A stretch of 64,000 nucleotides of DNA from Butyrivibrio fibrisolvens (GTDB lineage: Bacteria; Bacillota; Clostridia; Lachnospirales; Lachnospiraceae). The translations under genes were made by a program, and so were the position numbers. The first letter of the stretch is position 1. The number at the start of each line of letters is the position of its first letter. The notes under the pieces were generated by a model. That model ran no database searches. It had not been told where the DNA came from and saw only the letters and a list, made by a program, of their open reading frames with translations. Positions 54,466-63,123 of this stretch are shown piece after piece. Location of the stretch: contig NZ_CP065800.1 of NCBI RefSeq assembly GCF_023206215.1, positions 3,782,001 through 3,846,000 of the forward strand. The letters run 5' to 3'.

Positions 54466-54532
54466 TTAGTTAACATCACGAGTTAGATTCTTTATTTAGG
54501 GTCTAACTCGTGATGTTAACTAAATGACATTG
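54457..54532. repeat. 31-bp perfect inverted repeat over the Nif11-like gene start
   Basis: Arms at 54457-54487 and 54502-54532 match exactly (core ATTTAGTTAACATCACGAGT) with a 14-base loop; similarity continues outward for about 15 further bases with three mismatches. A duplication-inversion of the gene's 5' end would explain it. No T run follows on the gene side. Confidence 0.85.
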
Positions 54533-54761
54533 CGTCTGAACTGTAACTTCTTTGCAAAAGATTCCTTAATTTTTACAAGTTTTTCTTCCCTTCTTCCCAA
54601 ATTTGTTTTATACTGTCCATAAGGACACCTCCTGCATTTTTTGTTTTTGCCAACAAATATGTTAACACAGAAGGTTGTCCTTTTTTATTGCGTACAATTA
54701 TTTTACCATTATCTATTAATCCTACAAAAACTTTACCCTAGCCCGGCAATCCATTTTTAGT
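54533..54761 (-). other. Gap with a cryptic small frame, possible gene remnant
   Basis: On the minus strand a strong AGGAGGTG site precedes an ATG at 54620 and a 15-codon frame (MDSIKQIWEEGKKNL) ending at 54573. The next frame remains open and codes for KLVKIKESFAKKLQFRRNVI, so a frameshifted small gene ending at the inverted repeat is possible. Confidence 0.35.
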
Positions 54762-55823
54762 TTAAGTTTGAACACTAGCGATCACTTGATAATCATCTTC
54801 ATCAAAGATTACCAGACTACTACCAATCCATGAGAATGATAATTGATTATCTCCTTCATATGACAATGTGCATAGTTCCGTCTCACTTCCATCTGCCAGG
54901 TTTCTTTTGATTATATTTCCTTTATTCAATAAATATACATTGTCATCTCTATATCCAATAATTCTTATCGAATTATTTTTGGTCTCAAATAGTATTTCAC
55001 TTTCACCAGTAGTGTAGTCAAAGGAAACAAGCACTTCCCTTTTTAATTTACTAGCCGGAAGAATATTTTTAGGAATTATACCCAAGCCGCCATATCCACT
55101 ACCGCCTTTTGTAATCTGAACAACACCTACCACATTATTTTCTTCTATAATGAAGTTATATGATACCCCTGATTCTTCACCACCACAATCTGATAGTGCG
55201 CTGATAACACCTGTCGTATCCCCTATGCTATAAGTAAATTCCTTATTTCCATATTCTTTACTAATACTTATTTCAGTTCCATCATCATTTACAAGTTCAA
55301 TGCAACTTTCATCACTATTAATCGAACTCACAACAACTTCTTCATTTTCCGCCAATTGTAAACTGCCGTTATCAATATTATATTTTTGCGTACCATCTGA
55401 AACCCTTATTCGATTTGTACTGGAGTCCTTATATACAGTCAAATGATCATTTGAAGTAAGTAATGTTTCTGTTTCCTGCGAGTTAAGATCATAATAGAAA
55501 AGAACTCTTTCTTCATTCTTTTCTTGAAATGTCTCTACTACATAAAACACACCCTTATCATCTCCGCAAAAGCTCGTAATTCTTTGTTTTTCCAAATCAT
55601 CAACGATATATATTTCTTGATCAGACTCCGTAATCAAGTCATATCGCGCAAGGCACGAATCATACCTTCCACCTTCAACACGCATATAGTGATAATACGA
55701 ATGGCATTCTATATCATTAGGGCCAAAATCCTCAATGTAAGAAACATATCCATCTGCTGCTTTCATACATCCTGTAAGCATAATGATCATAATTACACAT
55801 ATTGATATAAGCTTTTTTAACAC
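54762..55823 (-). CDS. Hypothetical lipoprotein, beta-rich
   Basis: A 353-residue lipoprotein. Signal peptide and lipobox (LTGC) near residue 19; the start is GTG after GAGGA inside the end of the preceding gene (7-base overlap), so the two are coupled. The mature part is full of short beta-strand blocks (YYDLNSQETETLL, SFDYTTGESEILFETK, DDNVYLLNKGNI), suggesting a beta-propeller. No known family recognised. It closes a three-gene unit with two small proteins. Confidence 0.7.
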   Translation of the reverse strand: MLKKLISICVIMIIMLTGCMKAADGYVSYIEDFGPNDIECHSYYHYMRVEGGRYDSCLARYDLITESDQEIYIVDDLEKQRITSFCGDDKGVFYVVETFQEKNEERVLFYYDLNSQETETLLTSNDHLTVYKDSSTNRIRVSDGTQKYNIDNGSLQLAENEEVVVSSINSDESCIELVNDDGTEISISKEYGNKEFTYSIGDTTGVISALSDCGGEESGVSYNFIIEENNVVGVVQITKGGSGYGGLGIIPKNILPASKLKREVLVSFDYTTGESEILFETKNNSIRIIGYRDDNVYLLNKGNIIKRNLADGSETELCTLSYEGDNQLSFSWIGSSLVIFDEDDYQVIASVQT

Positions 55824-56086
55824 GGCTTTTCCTCTTTCTCTGGGGCATCATTATATTCCGGCTTTGTGATTTTAATAATCATAACAGGTTCTGAATCATG
55901 ATCATGACCAACATTTTCTATTGCTTCATCCAAAGAGTCATATTCCATTTCGACAAATTCATCTTTATCTGGACTATTATTTTTATTATCATCACTATAG
56001 TAACCTGAATTATGAACAACATATTTAACATCACCATTTTCATCAACTCTTCTTTCAATATTTACATAATTTATCTCTCGAAGCAC
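55817..56086 (-). CDS. Small acidic hypothetical protein, 89 residues
   Basis: An 89-residue acidic protein with a conserved-looking YDSLDEAIENVGHDHDSE stretch. It opens at a GTG with no ribosome site, directly after an in-frame TAA, and overlaps the preceding gene by 32 bases in another frame. Either it is translated by reinitiation, or it is the true C-terminal part of the preceding gene after a frameshift. Confidence 0.45.
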   Translation of the reverse strand: MLREINYVNIERRVDENGDVKYVVHNSGYYSDDNKNNSPDKDEFVEMEYDSLDEAIENVGHDHDSEPVMIIKITKPEYNDAPEKEEKPC

Positions 56087-56405
56087 TTAATTCTGTTCTA
56101 TTTTGGAGTGTTTTTATTTTTGCTGCTTCTGCACCTTCCTTATCAATTAGTAGTCTATTATTTCCAGTAATCTTATATATTAGATTAAATCCTGTCATTC
56201 TCCCAATTGCATCACACGTCTCAGCTTTGATATGATTGGCAGCCATTTCAAGGCTATTTTTAGATGCACCTTCCATACTATCTATCATCTTTATTGCTGT
56301 AAGATGATATTTATCAATCATTGAAGTCTGAGTGTCACTGTAATTACTCAGCTTATCTGCAATAGCAAACACCTGTGACACATCCATAAAAATTCTTTTT
56401 CCCAT
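56055..56405 (-). CDS. Helical hypothetical protein, possibly WXG100-like
   Basis: About 116 residues. The N-terminal about 70 residues look like two helices around SMEGASKNSLEMAA, a position like the WxG turn of WXG100 proteins, though Trp is replaced by Met. The later part (YKITGNNRLLIDKEG) is polar. No type VII secretion genes are adjacent. The start at 56405 follows GGGGAG. Low confidence in any family; first gene of a unit with the 89-residue and lipoprotein genes. Confidence 0.5.
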   Translation of the reverse strand: MGKRIFMDVSQVFAIADKLSNYSDTQTSMIDKYHLTAIKMIDSMEGASKNSLEMAANHIKAETCDAIGRMTGFNLIYKITGNNRLLIDKEGAEAAKIKTLQNRTELSASRDKLCKY

Positions 56406-56575
56406 TAAAGTTCTCCCCATCCATTTGTGTTATATGTATTCCGTTTTCACAAAAGCTTCTACTATATCCAATAAAATTATACTAATATCATTTTTAAATA
56501 CTTTAAAATCTGACGAAATGCATTTTTCATCCGATGAACTGCATCTGTTTCGTAAATCTTTTTATTATAGTTTTT

Positions 56576-56867
56576 AAACTTCGCACATATAAAAAACACC
56601 AAGACCTTGAATATTCCTGAGGCTGTTAGTAAATAAATAATTTTCTTGTCTTCGAAAATTATATTAAATTCAAGAGCTTGATAGATGGACTAATATATTC
56701 TGTTTGGGATTTATCTGTTTGAGCGAAGCGAGTTTATAAATCCCAGAATATATTAGTCCAGATATCATGCCTTGAATTTTAAATAATTTTCATGACAAGA
56801 AAATCATTTATTTACTGCCAGCCTCAGGAATACACGATGCCTTCCGCATTTTATATGTGCGAAGTTT
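56576..56867. repeat. 292-bp palindromic element with 19-bp terminal inverted repeats
   Basis: The ends AAACTTCGCACATATAAAA (56576-56594) and its exact complement (56849-56867) enclose a long imperfect palindrome: left blocks CCTGAGGCTG..AGTAAATAAAT, TTTTCTTGTC, TGGACTAATATATTCTG and GGGATTTAT are mirrored on the right, with the centre near GAGCGAAGCGAG. Mirror identity is roughly 90% apart from one diverged 17-base stretch next to each end. It contains no reading frame. A MITE-like element or a large structured RNA would fit. The remaining bases between 56421 and 56575 are AT-rich and show nothing else. Confidence 0.85.
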
Positions 56868-56870
56868 GAG

Positions 56871-58256
56871 TTATTTATACATATCGTCCAATGTGATCAA
56901 TTTGAAAGCACTTGCATTCTCTTTCACATAATCTGAAAATCCACCAAGAGAAAACACGCATATTACAGGATTGTTTGAAGGAATATATTTTATTTTATCC
57001 AATAGCTTTTCATATTCAGCTTTGTCAAACTGAGAATTTTTAAATTTGCATTCTCCAACTAGAATAATTTGTTTTCCATTTTTTCCTAGTAAATCTATTT
57101 CAATTTGCTTTTGTTTCCTGTTTTCATCTAATACTATATCCTGGTAATCTGTAATATCTGTAAGAATAGGAAAATCATCTACACCTGCATGCGATAAAAG
57201 ATATTCCTTAGCCATTTTTTCAAATACTTTCCCCATAAAATCATGTAAATGATCTTTTACCGCTGAATGGAAATATGCTTCACCATTATCTGCATTTATA
57301 AGACTTGTTGCTCTATTTACATATCGGAACCAGAATTCAAGCATACTATCATTAAGAATGTAATAAGGTTTTTTTACAACTCGTCTTTCCAGCAATTCCG
57401 CATTAACTAGCACTTTTAATGGATAAGTCACTTCATCGACGCCAACATACGATGCAATTTCACTATTTTTTGTGTGTCCAGTTGCTACTGCAGAAATAAT
57501 GGAATTATATAATGCCGGATTTTTTTTATCATTGCTAACTACAGTTTTAATTTGCTCTTCCGAAAAATATCCACCAACAGAATAAAACTGGTCTATTATA
57601 TTTTCTTCCAAAGATTCATTTACATCAAACTGCTCGATATACTTTGCAACACCATTTGTTAGCCCATAGCAAATAGCCTTTTCTTCATTAGTATATCCAT
57701 CCAGAAATTCTGCCGTTTCAATATAATTAAAAGGACGTAACTTTAATTCCAAGTCGCTTCGTCCATGTAAAGGAGCTGATTCTGCTAATACTTCATCCTT
57801 CATAAAACTGACTAATGAGCCGCATATTATAAAAAACAGATTGCCTTTTTTCCACTTTGTATCAATCTGCTTCTGAAGAACAGATTGAATATAAGGGCAC
57901 TGTTTTGCCAGATAAGGATATTCATCTATAAAAAATACGATTCTTTCCTTTTCCGCTTGCTTTCCTATGTAATCAAATAAATTTTCAAAACTATTAAAGC
58001 TTATAGTTCCTACTAATTCCGGTGACAAGGCGTTTAAAACAGATTCTGTCATCAAAGATAATAACTCTGCCTCACCTCTTTCAACTGCTGTGAAAGATAT
58101 ACTCTTGCAATCATGATCATGCATAAATTTATTAATAAGTTTCGTCTTGCCAATTCGACGGCGCCCATATAGAACTGTCATTACAAAACCACTCTGTTTA
58201 AATTTCTTATCAAGAATTCTTAATTCTGTTGTTCTACCTCTAAATATATCCTTCAT
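56871..58256 (-). CDS. AAA ATPase with DUF234-type nuclease-like C-terminus
   Basis: A 461-residue protein. The N-terminal ATPase (AAA_14-like) has Walker A in LYGRRRIGKTKLINKF and Walker B in RIVFFIDEYPYLAKQ. A winged-helix part follows, and the C-terminus (about 370-450) resembles DUF234: KQIEIDLLGKNGKQIILVGE then CKF, a PD-(D/E)xK-like nuclease core with Asp, Glu and Lys in place. These ATPases are often found alone, with uneven spread among genomes. The start is the ATG five bases after GGAGGTG. The gene ends four bases from the palindromic element. Confidence 0.85.
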   Translation of the reverse strand: MKDIFRGRTTELRILDKKFKQSGFVMTVLYGRRRIGKTKLINKFMHDHDCKSISFTAVERGEAELLSLMTESVLNALSPELVGTISFNSFENLFDYIGKQAEKERIVFFIDEYPYLAKQCPYIQSVLQKQIDTKWKKGNLFFIICGSLVSFMKDEVLAESAPLHGRSDLELKLRPFNYIETAEFLDGYTNEEKAICYGLTNGVAKYIEQFDVNESLEENIIDQFYSVGGYFSEEQIKTVVSNDKKNPALYNSIISAVATGHTKNSEIASYVGVDEVTYPLKVLVNAELLERRVVKKPYYILNDSMLEFWFRYVNRATSLINADNGEAYFHSAVKDHLHDFMGKVFEKMAKEYLLSHAGVDDFPILTDITDYQDIVLDENRKQKQIEIDLLGKNGKQIILVGECKFKNSQFDKAEYEKLLDKIKYIPSNNPVICVFSLGGFSDYVKENASAFKLITLDDMYK

Positions 58257-58270
58257 ACAGCACCTCCATA

Positions 58271-58305
58271 AGGCGAAATCATTTTTGCCGAAGTTAATTT
58301 CGCCT
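58271..58305. promoter_or_regulatory. Inverted repeat upstream of the AAA ATPase gene
   Basis: AGGCGAAAT / ATTTCGCCT, perfect 9-bp arms 17 bp apart, with further TTGCCGAA and ATTTCGGTAAAA words beside it. It lies 15 bp ahead of the start codon, suiting an operator or a hairpin over the leader. Confidence 0.5.
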
Positions 58306-58414
58306 AAATCTATTTCGGTAAAATCATTATATATATAAATACACCAACTTTCAAGCAAAAATAGCTATTTCCTATTGAATAAAAGTTTATGCTTTGCGCT
58401 GTTCATATACTAAT

Positions 58415-58438
58415 TAAGGGGCTGCATAGCAGCCCCTT
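58415..58438 (-). terminator. Hairpin after carB
   Basis: AAGGGGCTGC-TAT-GCAGCCCCTT, strong stem; only a short AT-rich stretch follows on the minus strand. Confidence 0.7.
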
Positions 58439-58461
58439 GTTAAAACAATCATTTATAATTT

Positions 58462-61400
58462 TCAGATCTTAGCGATATCTACAAGCTCAAGACCTTCTTC
58501 GTTATACGCATTCTCAAGACTGGATACCAGTGCCTTAGCTGTATCAAGAGCTGTGATAACATTTACACCTGTCTCTATGGCAGTACGGCGGATAAGGAAT
58601 CCGTCACGGCTCTTGTCACGTCCCTGAGTAGGTGTATCGATTACAAGGTCGATCTTGTGGCCGAGGATAAGGTCCATGACTGTAGGTGATTCCTGGTGGA
58701 TGTTGTTGACCTTACGTGCCTTGACGCCGTTCTGGTTCAGGACATCTGCTGTTCCAAGTGTAGCATAGATGATATATCCAAGCTTCTCATAGCGTCTTGC
58801 GATATCGATGATCTCGCCCTTATCGGCATCCTTAACTGTGATGATCATCTGCTTGTGTTTGGGAAGTGATACTCCTGCTCCAAGGAAAGCCTTGTACAGA
58901 GCTTCTTTGAAGTTTGTGCTTATACCAAGACACTCACCTGTTGACTTCATCTCAGGTCCAAGGCTGATCTCAGCACCTCTTATCTTCTCGAAGGAGAATA
59001 CAGGCATCTTGATAGCTACATGTGATGCTTCCGGCTGAAGTCCCGGTGTATAGCCAAGATCTTTAAGCTTCTTACCCATCATAACCTGTGCTGCAAGGTC
59101 TACTATCGGTATACCTGTTACTTTACTGATGTATGGAACAGTACGGGATGATCTTGGGTTAGCCTCGATGATGTATACTTCATCTCCAACTGCTATAAAC
59201 TGAACATTGATAAGACCTATTACATTAAGGGCCTTAGCAAGTCTCTTTGTATACTCTGCGATAGTATCCTTAACCTTCTGGGACAGGGACTGGGAAGGAT
59301 ATACTGATATAGAGTCACCTGAGTGAACACCTGATCTTTCGATATGCTCCATGATACCTGGGATTACGATATCTTCGCCGTCGCATACAGCGTCAACCTC
59401 TGTCTCAATACCCTGAAGATACTTATCTACAAGGATAGGATGATCCTGAGCATATCTGTTGATGATGTTCATGAACTCTTCTATCTCCTGATCAGAAAGT
59501 GCTATCTGCATTCCCTGACCGCCAAGTACATATGAAGGACGTACAAGTACAGGATATCCAAGTCTGTTAGCTACTTCCTTGGCTTCTTCTGCTGTATATA
59601 CTGTAGCACCTTCCGCACGCTTTATCTGAGTCTTTTCAAGGATCTCATCGAAGATCTCTCTATCTTCTGCTGCATCTACGTCTTTTGCATCAGTTCCGTA
59701 GATCTTAACACCCATCTTCATAAGATCCTGAGTAAGCTTGATAGCAGTCTGACCACCAAACTGAACTACAGCTCCGTCTGGCTTTTCAAGACGTACTATA
59801 TTCTCAACATCTTCAGGTGTAAGAGGCTCGAAATAGAGCTTATCTGCTATATCGAAGTCTGTTGATACTGTCTCAGGGTTATTGTTGATGATGATAGTCT
59901 CAAATCCGGCTTTCTTAAATGCCCATGTAGCATGTACTGAGCAGTAGTCGAACTCAATACCCTGACCGATTCTGATAGGACCCGAACCAAGTACCAGGAT
60001 CTTCTTTTTGTCAGTTCTCTTAAGTGCTGCTTCATCCTCAGAATCAGGTCCATCATATACTGAATAGTAGTATGGTGTCTGAGCTTCAAATTCTGCTGCG
60101 CAGGTATCTACGAGCTTGTAGGATGCAACGATATTGTTCTTGTATCGAAGCTCTTTGACTTCATCTATTGTTAGGCCCGTATACTCTGCAATTACGTTAT
60201 CAGGATACTCAAGTCTCTTGGCTTTAAGAAGTGTATCTACTGAAAGATTCTTACCTTCAGCCTTAATAGCCTTCTCTACCTTTACAAGATTATCTATCTT
60301 ATTGATAAACCATATATCAATCTGAGATATATCATGGATCTCTTCGTAGCTTACGCCTCTTCTCAAAGCTTCTGCTATACGCCAGATACGCATATCATCA
60401 ACTTTCTTAAGATCTTCTGCAAGATCTTCATCAGAAAGTTCTGTAAAGTCATAGCTTGTAAGTGAGTCTACATGCTGCTCAAGTGATCTTATAGCCTTCA
60501 TCATGGCACCTTCGAAGTTGGTGCAGATGGACATAACTTCACCTGTAGCCTTCATCTGAGTTGAGAGAGTTCTCTTAGCTGTGATGAACTTATCAAATGG
60601 AAGTCTTGGGAACTTCAGCACGCAGTAGTCAAGTGCAGGCTCGAATGAAGCATAAGTCTTACCTGTGATAGCATTCGGGATCTCATCAAGTGTATAGCCA
60701 AGTGCGATCTTGGCTGCAACCTTGGCGATAGGATAACCTGTAGCCTTAGATGCAAGCGCTGATGAACGGCTTACACGAGGGTTAACTTCGATTACACAGT
60801 ACTCAAAAGATGTAGGGTGAAGTGCAAACTGCACGTTACATCCACCTGTGATCTCAAGCTCATTGATGATATTAAGAGCAGAGCTTCTGAGCATCTGATA
60901 CTCTTTGTCAGTAAGTGTCTGAGAAGGAGCAACTACTATTGAGTCACCTGTGTGAACACCAACAGGGTCAATGTTCTCCATGTTACATACTGTGATGCAG
61001 TTACCGTTTGAGTCACGGATTACTTCGTACTCGATTTCCTTCCATCCTGAGATACATCTTTCTACAAGTACTTCATGTACACGTGAAAGTCTAAGTCCGT
61101 TAGCAAGAATATCTTCAAGCTCTACCTGGTTGTGAGCGATACCGCCGCCTGATCCTCCAAGAGTGAAGGCAGGCCTTAGTACTACCGGGTATCCGATCTT
61201 TCTTGCAAACTCTACGCCGGATTCCACATCTGTTACTACAAGAGAAGCTGCGCAGGGCTCACCGATTTTTTCCATGGTGTCCTTGAATTCCTGACGGTCT
61301 TCTGCCTTCTTGATAGTCTCAGCAGTTGTTCCAAGGAGCTTGACTCCGTGCTTATCAAGGAATCCTGATTCTGCAAGTTCCATACCAAGGTTAAGTCCTG

Positions 61401-61680
61401 CCTGACCACCAAGTGTAGGAAGGATTGAATCCGGTTTTTCTTTTTCTATGATCTGTTCCAGAACCTTGACTGTAAGAGGCTCTATATAAACTTCGTCTGC
61501 AATGTCGCGGTCTGTCATGATAGTAGCAGGGTTTGAGTTAACAAGTACTACTTCAATTCCCTCTTCTTTAAGTGAACGACAAGCCTGTGTACCGGCATAG
61601 TCGAACTCTGCTGCCTGACCTATTACTATTGGGCCGGAGCCAATGACCAAAACTTTTTTGACATCTTTATTCTTAGGCAT
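58462..61680 (-). CDS. carB: Carbamoyl-phosphate synthase large subunit
   Basis: A 1072-residue enzyme making carbamoyl phosphate for arginine and pyrimidines. Two ATP-grasp halves: the first begins KKVLVIGSGPIVIGQAAEFD, the second KKILVLGSGPIRIGQGIEFD; each has its own YPVVLRPAFTLGGSGGG or YPVLVRPSYVLGGQGMQ block. The C-terminal MGS-like allosteric domain (about 930-1072) ends NVITALDTAKALV. It follows carA by 119 bp. Confidence 0.98.
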   Translation of the reverse strand: MPKNKDVKKVLVIGSGPIVIGQAAEFDYAGTQACRSLKEEGIEVVLVNSNPATIMTDRDIADEVYIEPLTVKVLEQIIEKEKPDSILPTLGGQAGLNLGMELAESGFLDKHGVKLLGTTAETIKKAEDRQEFKDTMEKIGEPCAASLVVTDVESGVEFARKIGYPVVLRPAFTLGGSGGGIAHNQVELEDILANGLRLSRVHEVLVERCISGWKEIEYEVIRDSNGNCITVCNMENIDPVGVHTGDSIVVAPSQTLTDKEYQMLRSSALNIINELEITGGCNVQFALHPTSFEYCVIEVNPRVSRSSALASKATGYPIAKVAAKIALGYTLDEIPNAITGKTYASFEPALDYCVLKFPRLPFDKFITAKRTLSTQMKATGEVMSICTNFEGAMMKAIRSLEQHVDSLTSYDFTELSDEDLAEDLKKVDDMRIWRIAEALRRGVSYEEIHDISQIDIWFINKIDNLVKVEKAIKAEGKNLSVDTLLKAKRLEYPDNVIAEYTGLTIDEVKELRYKNNIVASYKLVDTCAAEFEAQTPYYYSVYDGPDSEDEAALKRTDKKKILVLGSGPIRIGQGIEFDYCSVHATWAFKKAGFETIIINNNPETVSTDFDIADKLYFEPLTPEDVENIVRLEKPDGAVVQFGGQTAIKLTQDLMKMGVKIYGTDAKDVDAAEDREIFDEILEKTQIKRAEGATVYTAEEAKEVANRLGYPVLVRPSYVLGGQGMQIALSDQEIEEFMNIINRYAQDHPILVDKYLQGIETEVDAVCDGEDIVIPGIMEHIERSGVHSGDSISVYPSQSLSQKVKDTIAEYTKRLAKALNVIGLINVQFIAVGDEVYIIEANPRSSRTVPYISKVTGIPIVDLAAQVMMGKKLKDLGYTPGLQPEASHVAIKMPVFSFEKIRGAEISLGPEMKSTGECLGISTNFKEALYKAFLGAGVSLPKHKQMIITVKDADKGEIIDIARRYEKLGYIIYATLGTADVLNQNGVKARKVNNIHQESPTVMDLILGHKIDLVIDTPTQGRDKSRDGFLIRRTAIETGVNVITALDTAKALVSSLENAYNEEGLELVDIAKI

Positions 61681-61799
61681 TTAATAACTTCCTTTCAATT
61701 CCTATATATGATTTAAACAGCTGACGATCAATAGTTTTTACAACACTTTTTATCAGGTCATATTTTCAGATAAAAAATGTTCCCGCATTTCATCTGATC

Positions 61800-63029
61800 T
61801 TAGCTAAACATTCCATCTGTCATCATGTGTATAAAGCTGTCAAAAAGTGTTCCCGTATCCTGAGGGCCTGCGCTGGCTTCGGGATGGAACTGGACAGTGT
61901 ATATATTCTTGCCTGTATATCTAAGTCCTTCATTAGTGCCATCGTTAACATTTACATAGGCAGGTACTGCAACTTTAGGATCAAGCTTATCAGTATCTAC
62001 TACGTAGCCGTGGTTCTGAGAACTGATGTAAACCTTGCCTGTAGCAAGCTCTTTGACAGGATGGTTACCACCTCTGTGACCATACTTGAGCTTATGTGTA
62101 TCTGTTCCTGTTGCAAGCGCCATGAGCTGATGGCCAAGACAGATAGCAAAGATCGGAACATCTGAATCATAGAGCTTTTTAACTTCCTTAATTACTGATT
62201 CACAGTCCTTTGGATCTCCGGGGCCGTTAGAAAGCATTATTCCGTCAGGATTTCCGGCAAGGATCTCTTCTGCACTTGTATTATATGGATATACTGTTAC
62301 ATCACATCCTCTTGCCGCAAGTGAGCCTGCTATATTGTACTTGGCTCCTACATCAAGAAGAGCTACCTTAAGGTGGGTTCCGTCTGCCTTTATGCCGTTA
62401 AGTGTTCTTACAAGTGAAGGCTTCTTTTCTCTCTTTGAGTGATCTCCCGCAAGATCTGCTTTATAGTTATCCTCGTTAAATACAGCACTTCCTGATACAG
62501 GTCCGTTATCAGAAAGGTCTCTTGCGCCCTTAACCTCATACTTTTCTTTGCAGGAAACCTTCTCAACCACGCCTTTTGTTGTATAAGCTTTCATCTTCTT
62601 GATCAGCTCATCAAGGTTGTAGTTTTCATTAGTTGTGATGACGCCATTCATGGTTCCCTTTTCACGAAGGATTCTTGTAAGCTTTCTTGTATCGATTCCC
62701 TGTACTCCGGGAATATCATACCTTACAAGGAACTCTTCCAAAGTCATATCACATCTGAAGTTTGATGCTACCTCAGAGAGTTCTCTGACTATGATGCCGT
62801 CAAGCCAGATTCTCTCGGATTCCATATCGTCAAGGCATACTCCGTAGTTACCGATAAGAGGATATGTCATGCATACCGCCTGACCTGCATATGAAGGATC
62901 GGTAAATACTTCTGTGTAGCCTGCCATAGTTGTATTAAATACTATCTCACTGACAACTTCCTTATCAGCGCCAATTGCCTGTCCTTCAAACACTGTTCCG
63001 TCTTCAAGGATTAAAAAGGCTTTTTTCAT
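61800..63029 (-). CDS. carA: Carbamoyl-phosphate synthase small subunit
   Basis: A 409-residue glutaminase subunit giving ammonia to CarB. N-terminal CPSase domain (LEDGTVFEGQAIG..VFNTTMAGYTEVFTDPSY), and a class I glutamine amidotransferase with nucleophile Cys in FAICLGHQLMALA and His/Glu in QFHPEASAGP. A ~35-residue insert (about 175-205, ARDLSDNGPVSGS..) appears relative to typical CarA. It lies about 94 bp after purL. Confidence 0.97.
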   Translation of the reverse strand: MKKAFLILEDGTVFEGQAIGADKEVVSEIVFNTTMAGYTEVFTDPSYAGQAVCMTYPLIGNYGVCLDDMESERIWLDGIIVRELSEVASNFRCDMTLEEFLVRYDIPGVQGIDTRKLTRILREKGTMNGVITTNENYNLDELIKKMKAYTTKGVVEKVSCKEKYEVKGARDLSDNGPVSGSAVFNEDNYKADLAGDHSKREKKPSLVRTLNGIKADGTHLKVALLDVGAKYNIAGSLAARGCDVTVYPYNTSAEEILAGNPDGIMLSNGPGDPKDCESVIKEVKKLYDSDVPIFAICLGHQLMALATGTDTHKLKYGHRGGNHPVKELATGKVYISSQNHGYVVDTDKLDPKVAVPAYVNVNDGTNEGLRYTGKNIYTVQFHPEASAGPQDTGTLFDSFIHMMTDGMFS

Positions 63030-63088
63030 AAACTATCTGTCCCTTCCGCTTCTAAAAAGAAGAAAATAATTGTCTTTACTAAAGTTAA

Positions 63089-63115
63089 CCTTCGGACCCT
63101 GTAAGAGCCCGAAGG
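63089..63115 (-). terminator. Hairpin between purL and carA
   Basis: CCTTCGG / CCGAAGG with a 13-base loop. Few T follow, so read-through from purL into carA is plausible. Confidence 0.5.
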
Positions 63116-63123
63116 ATATCTGA

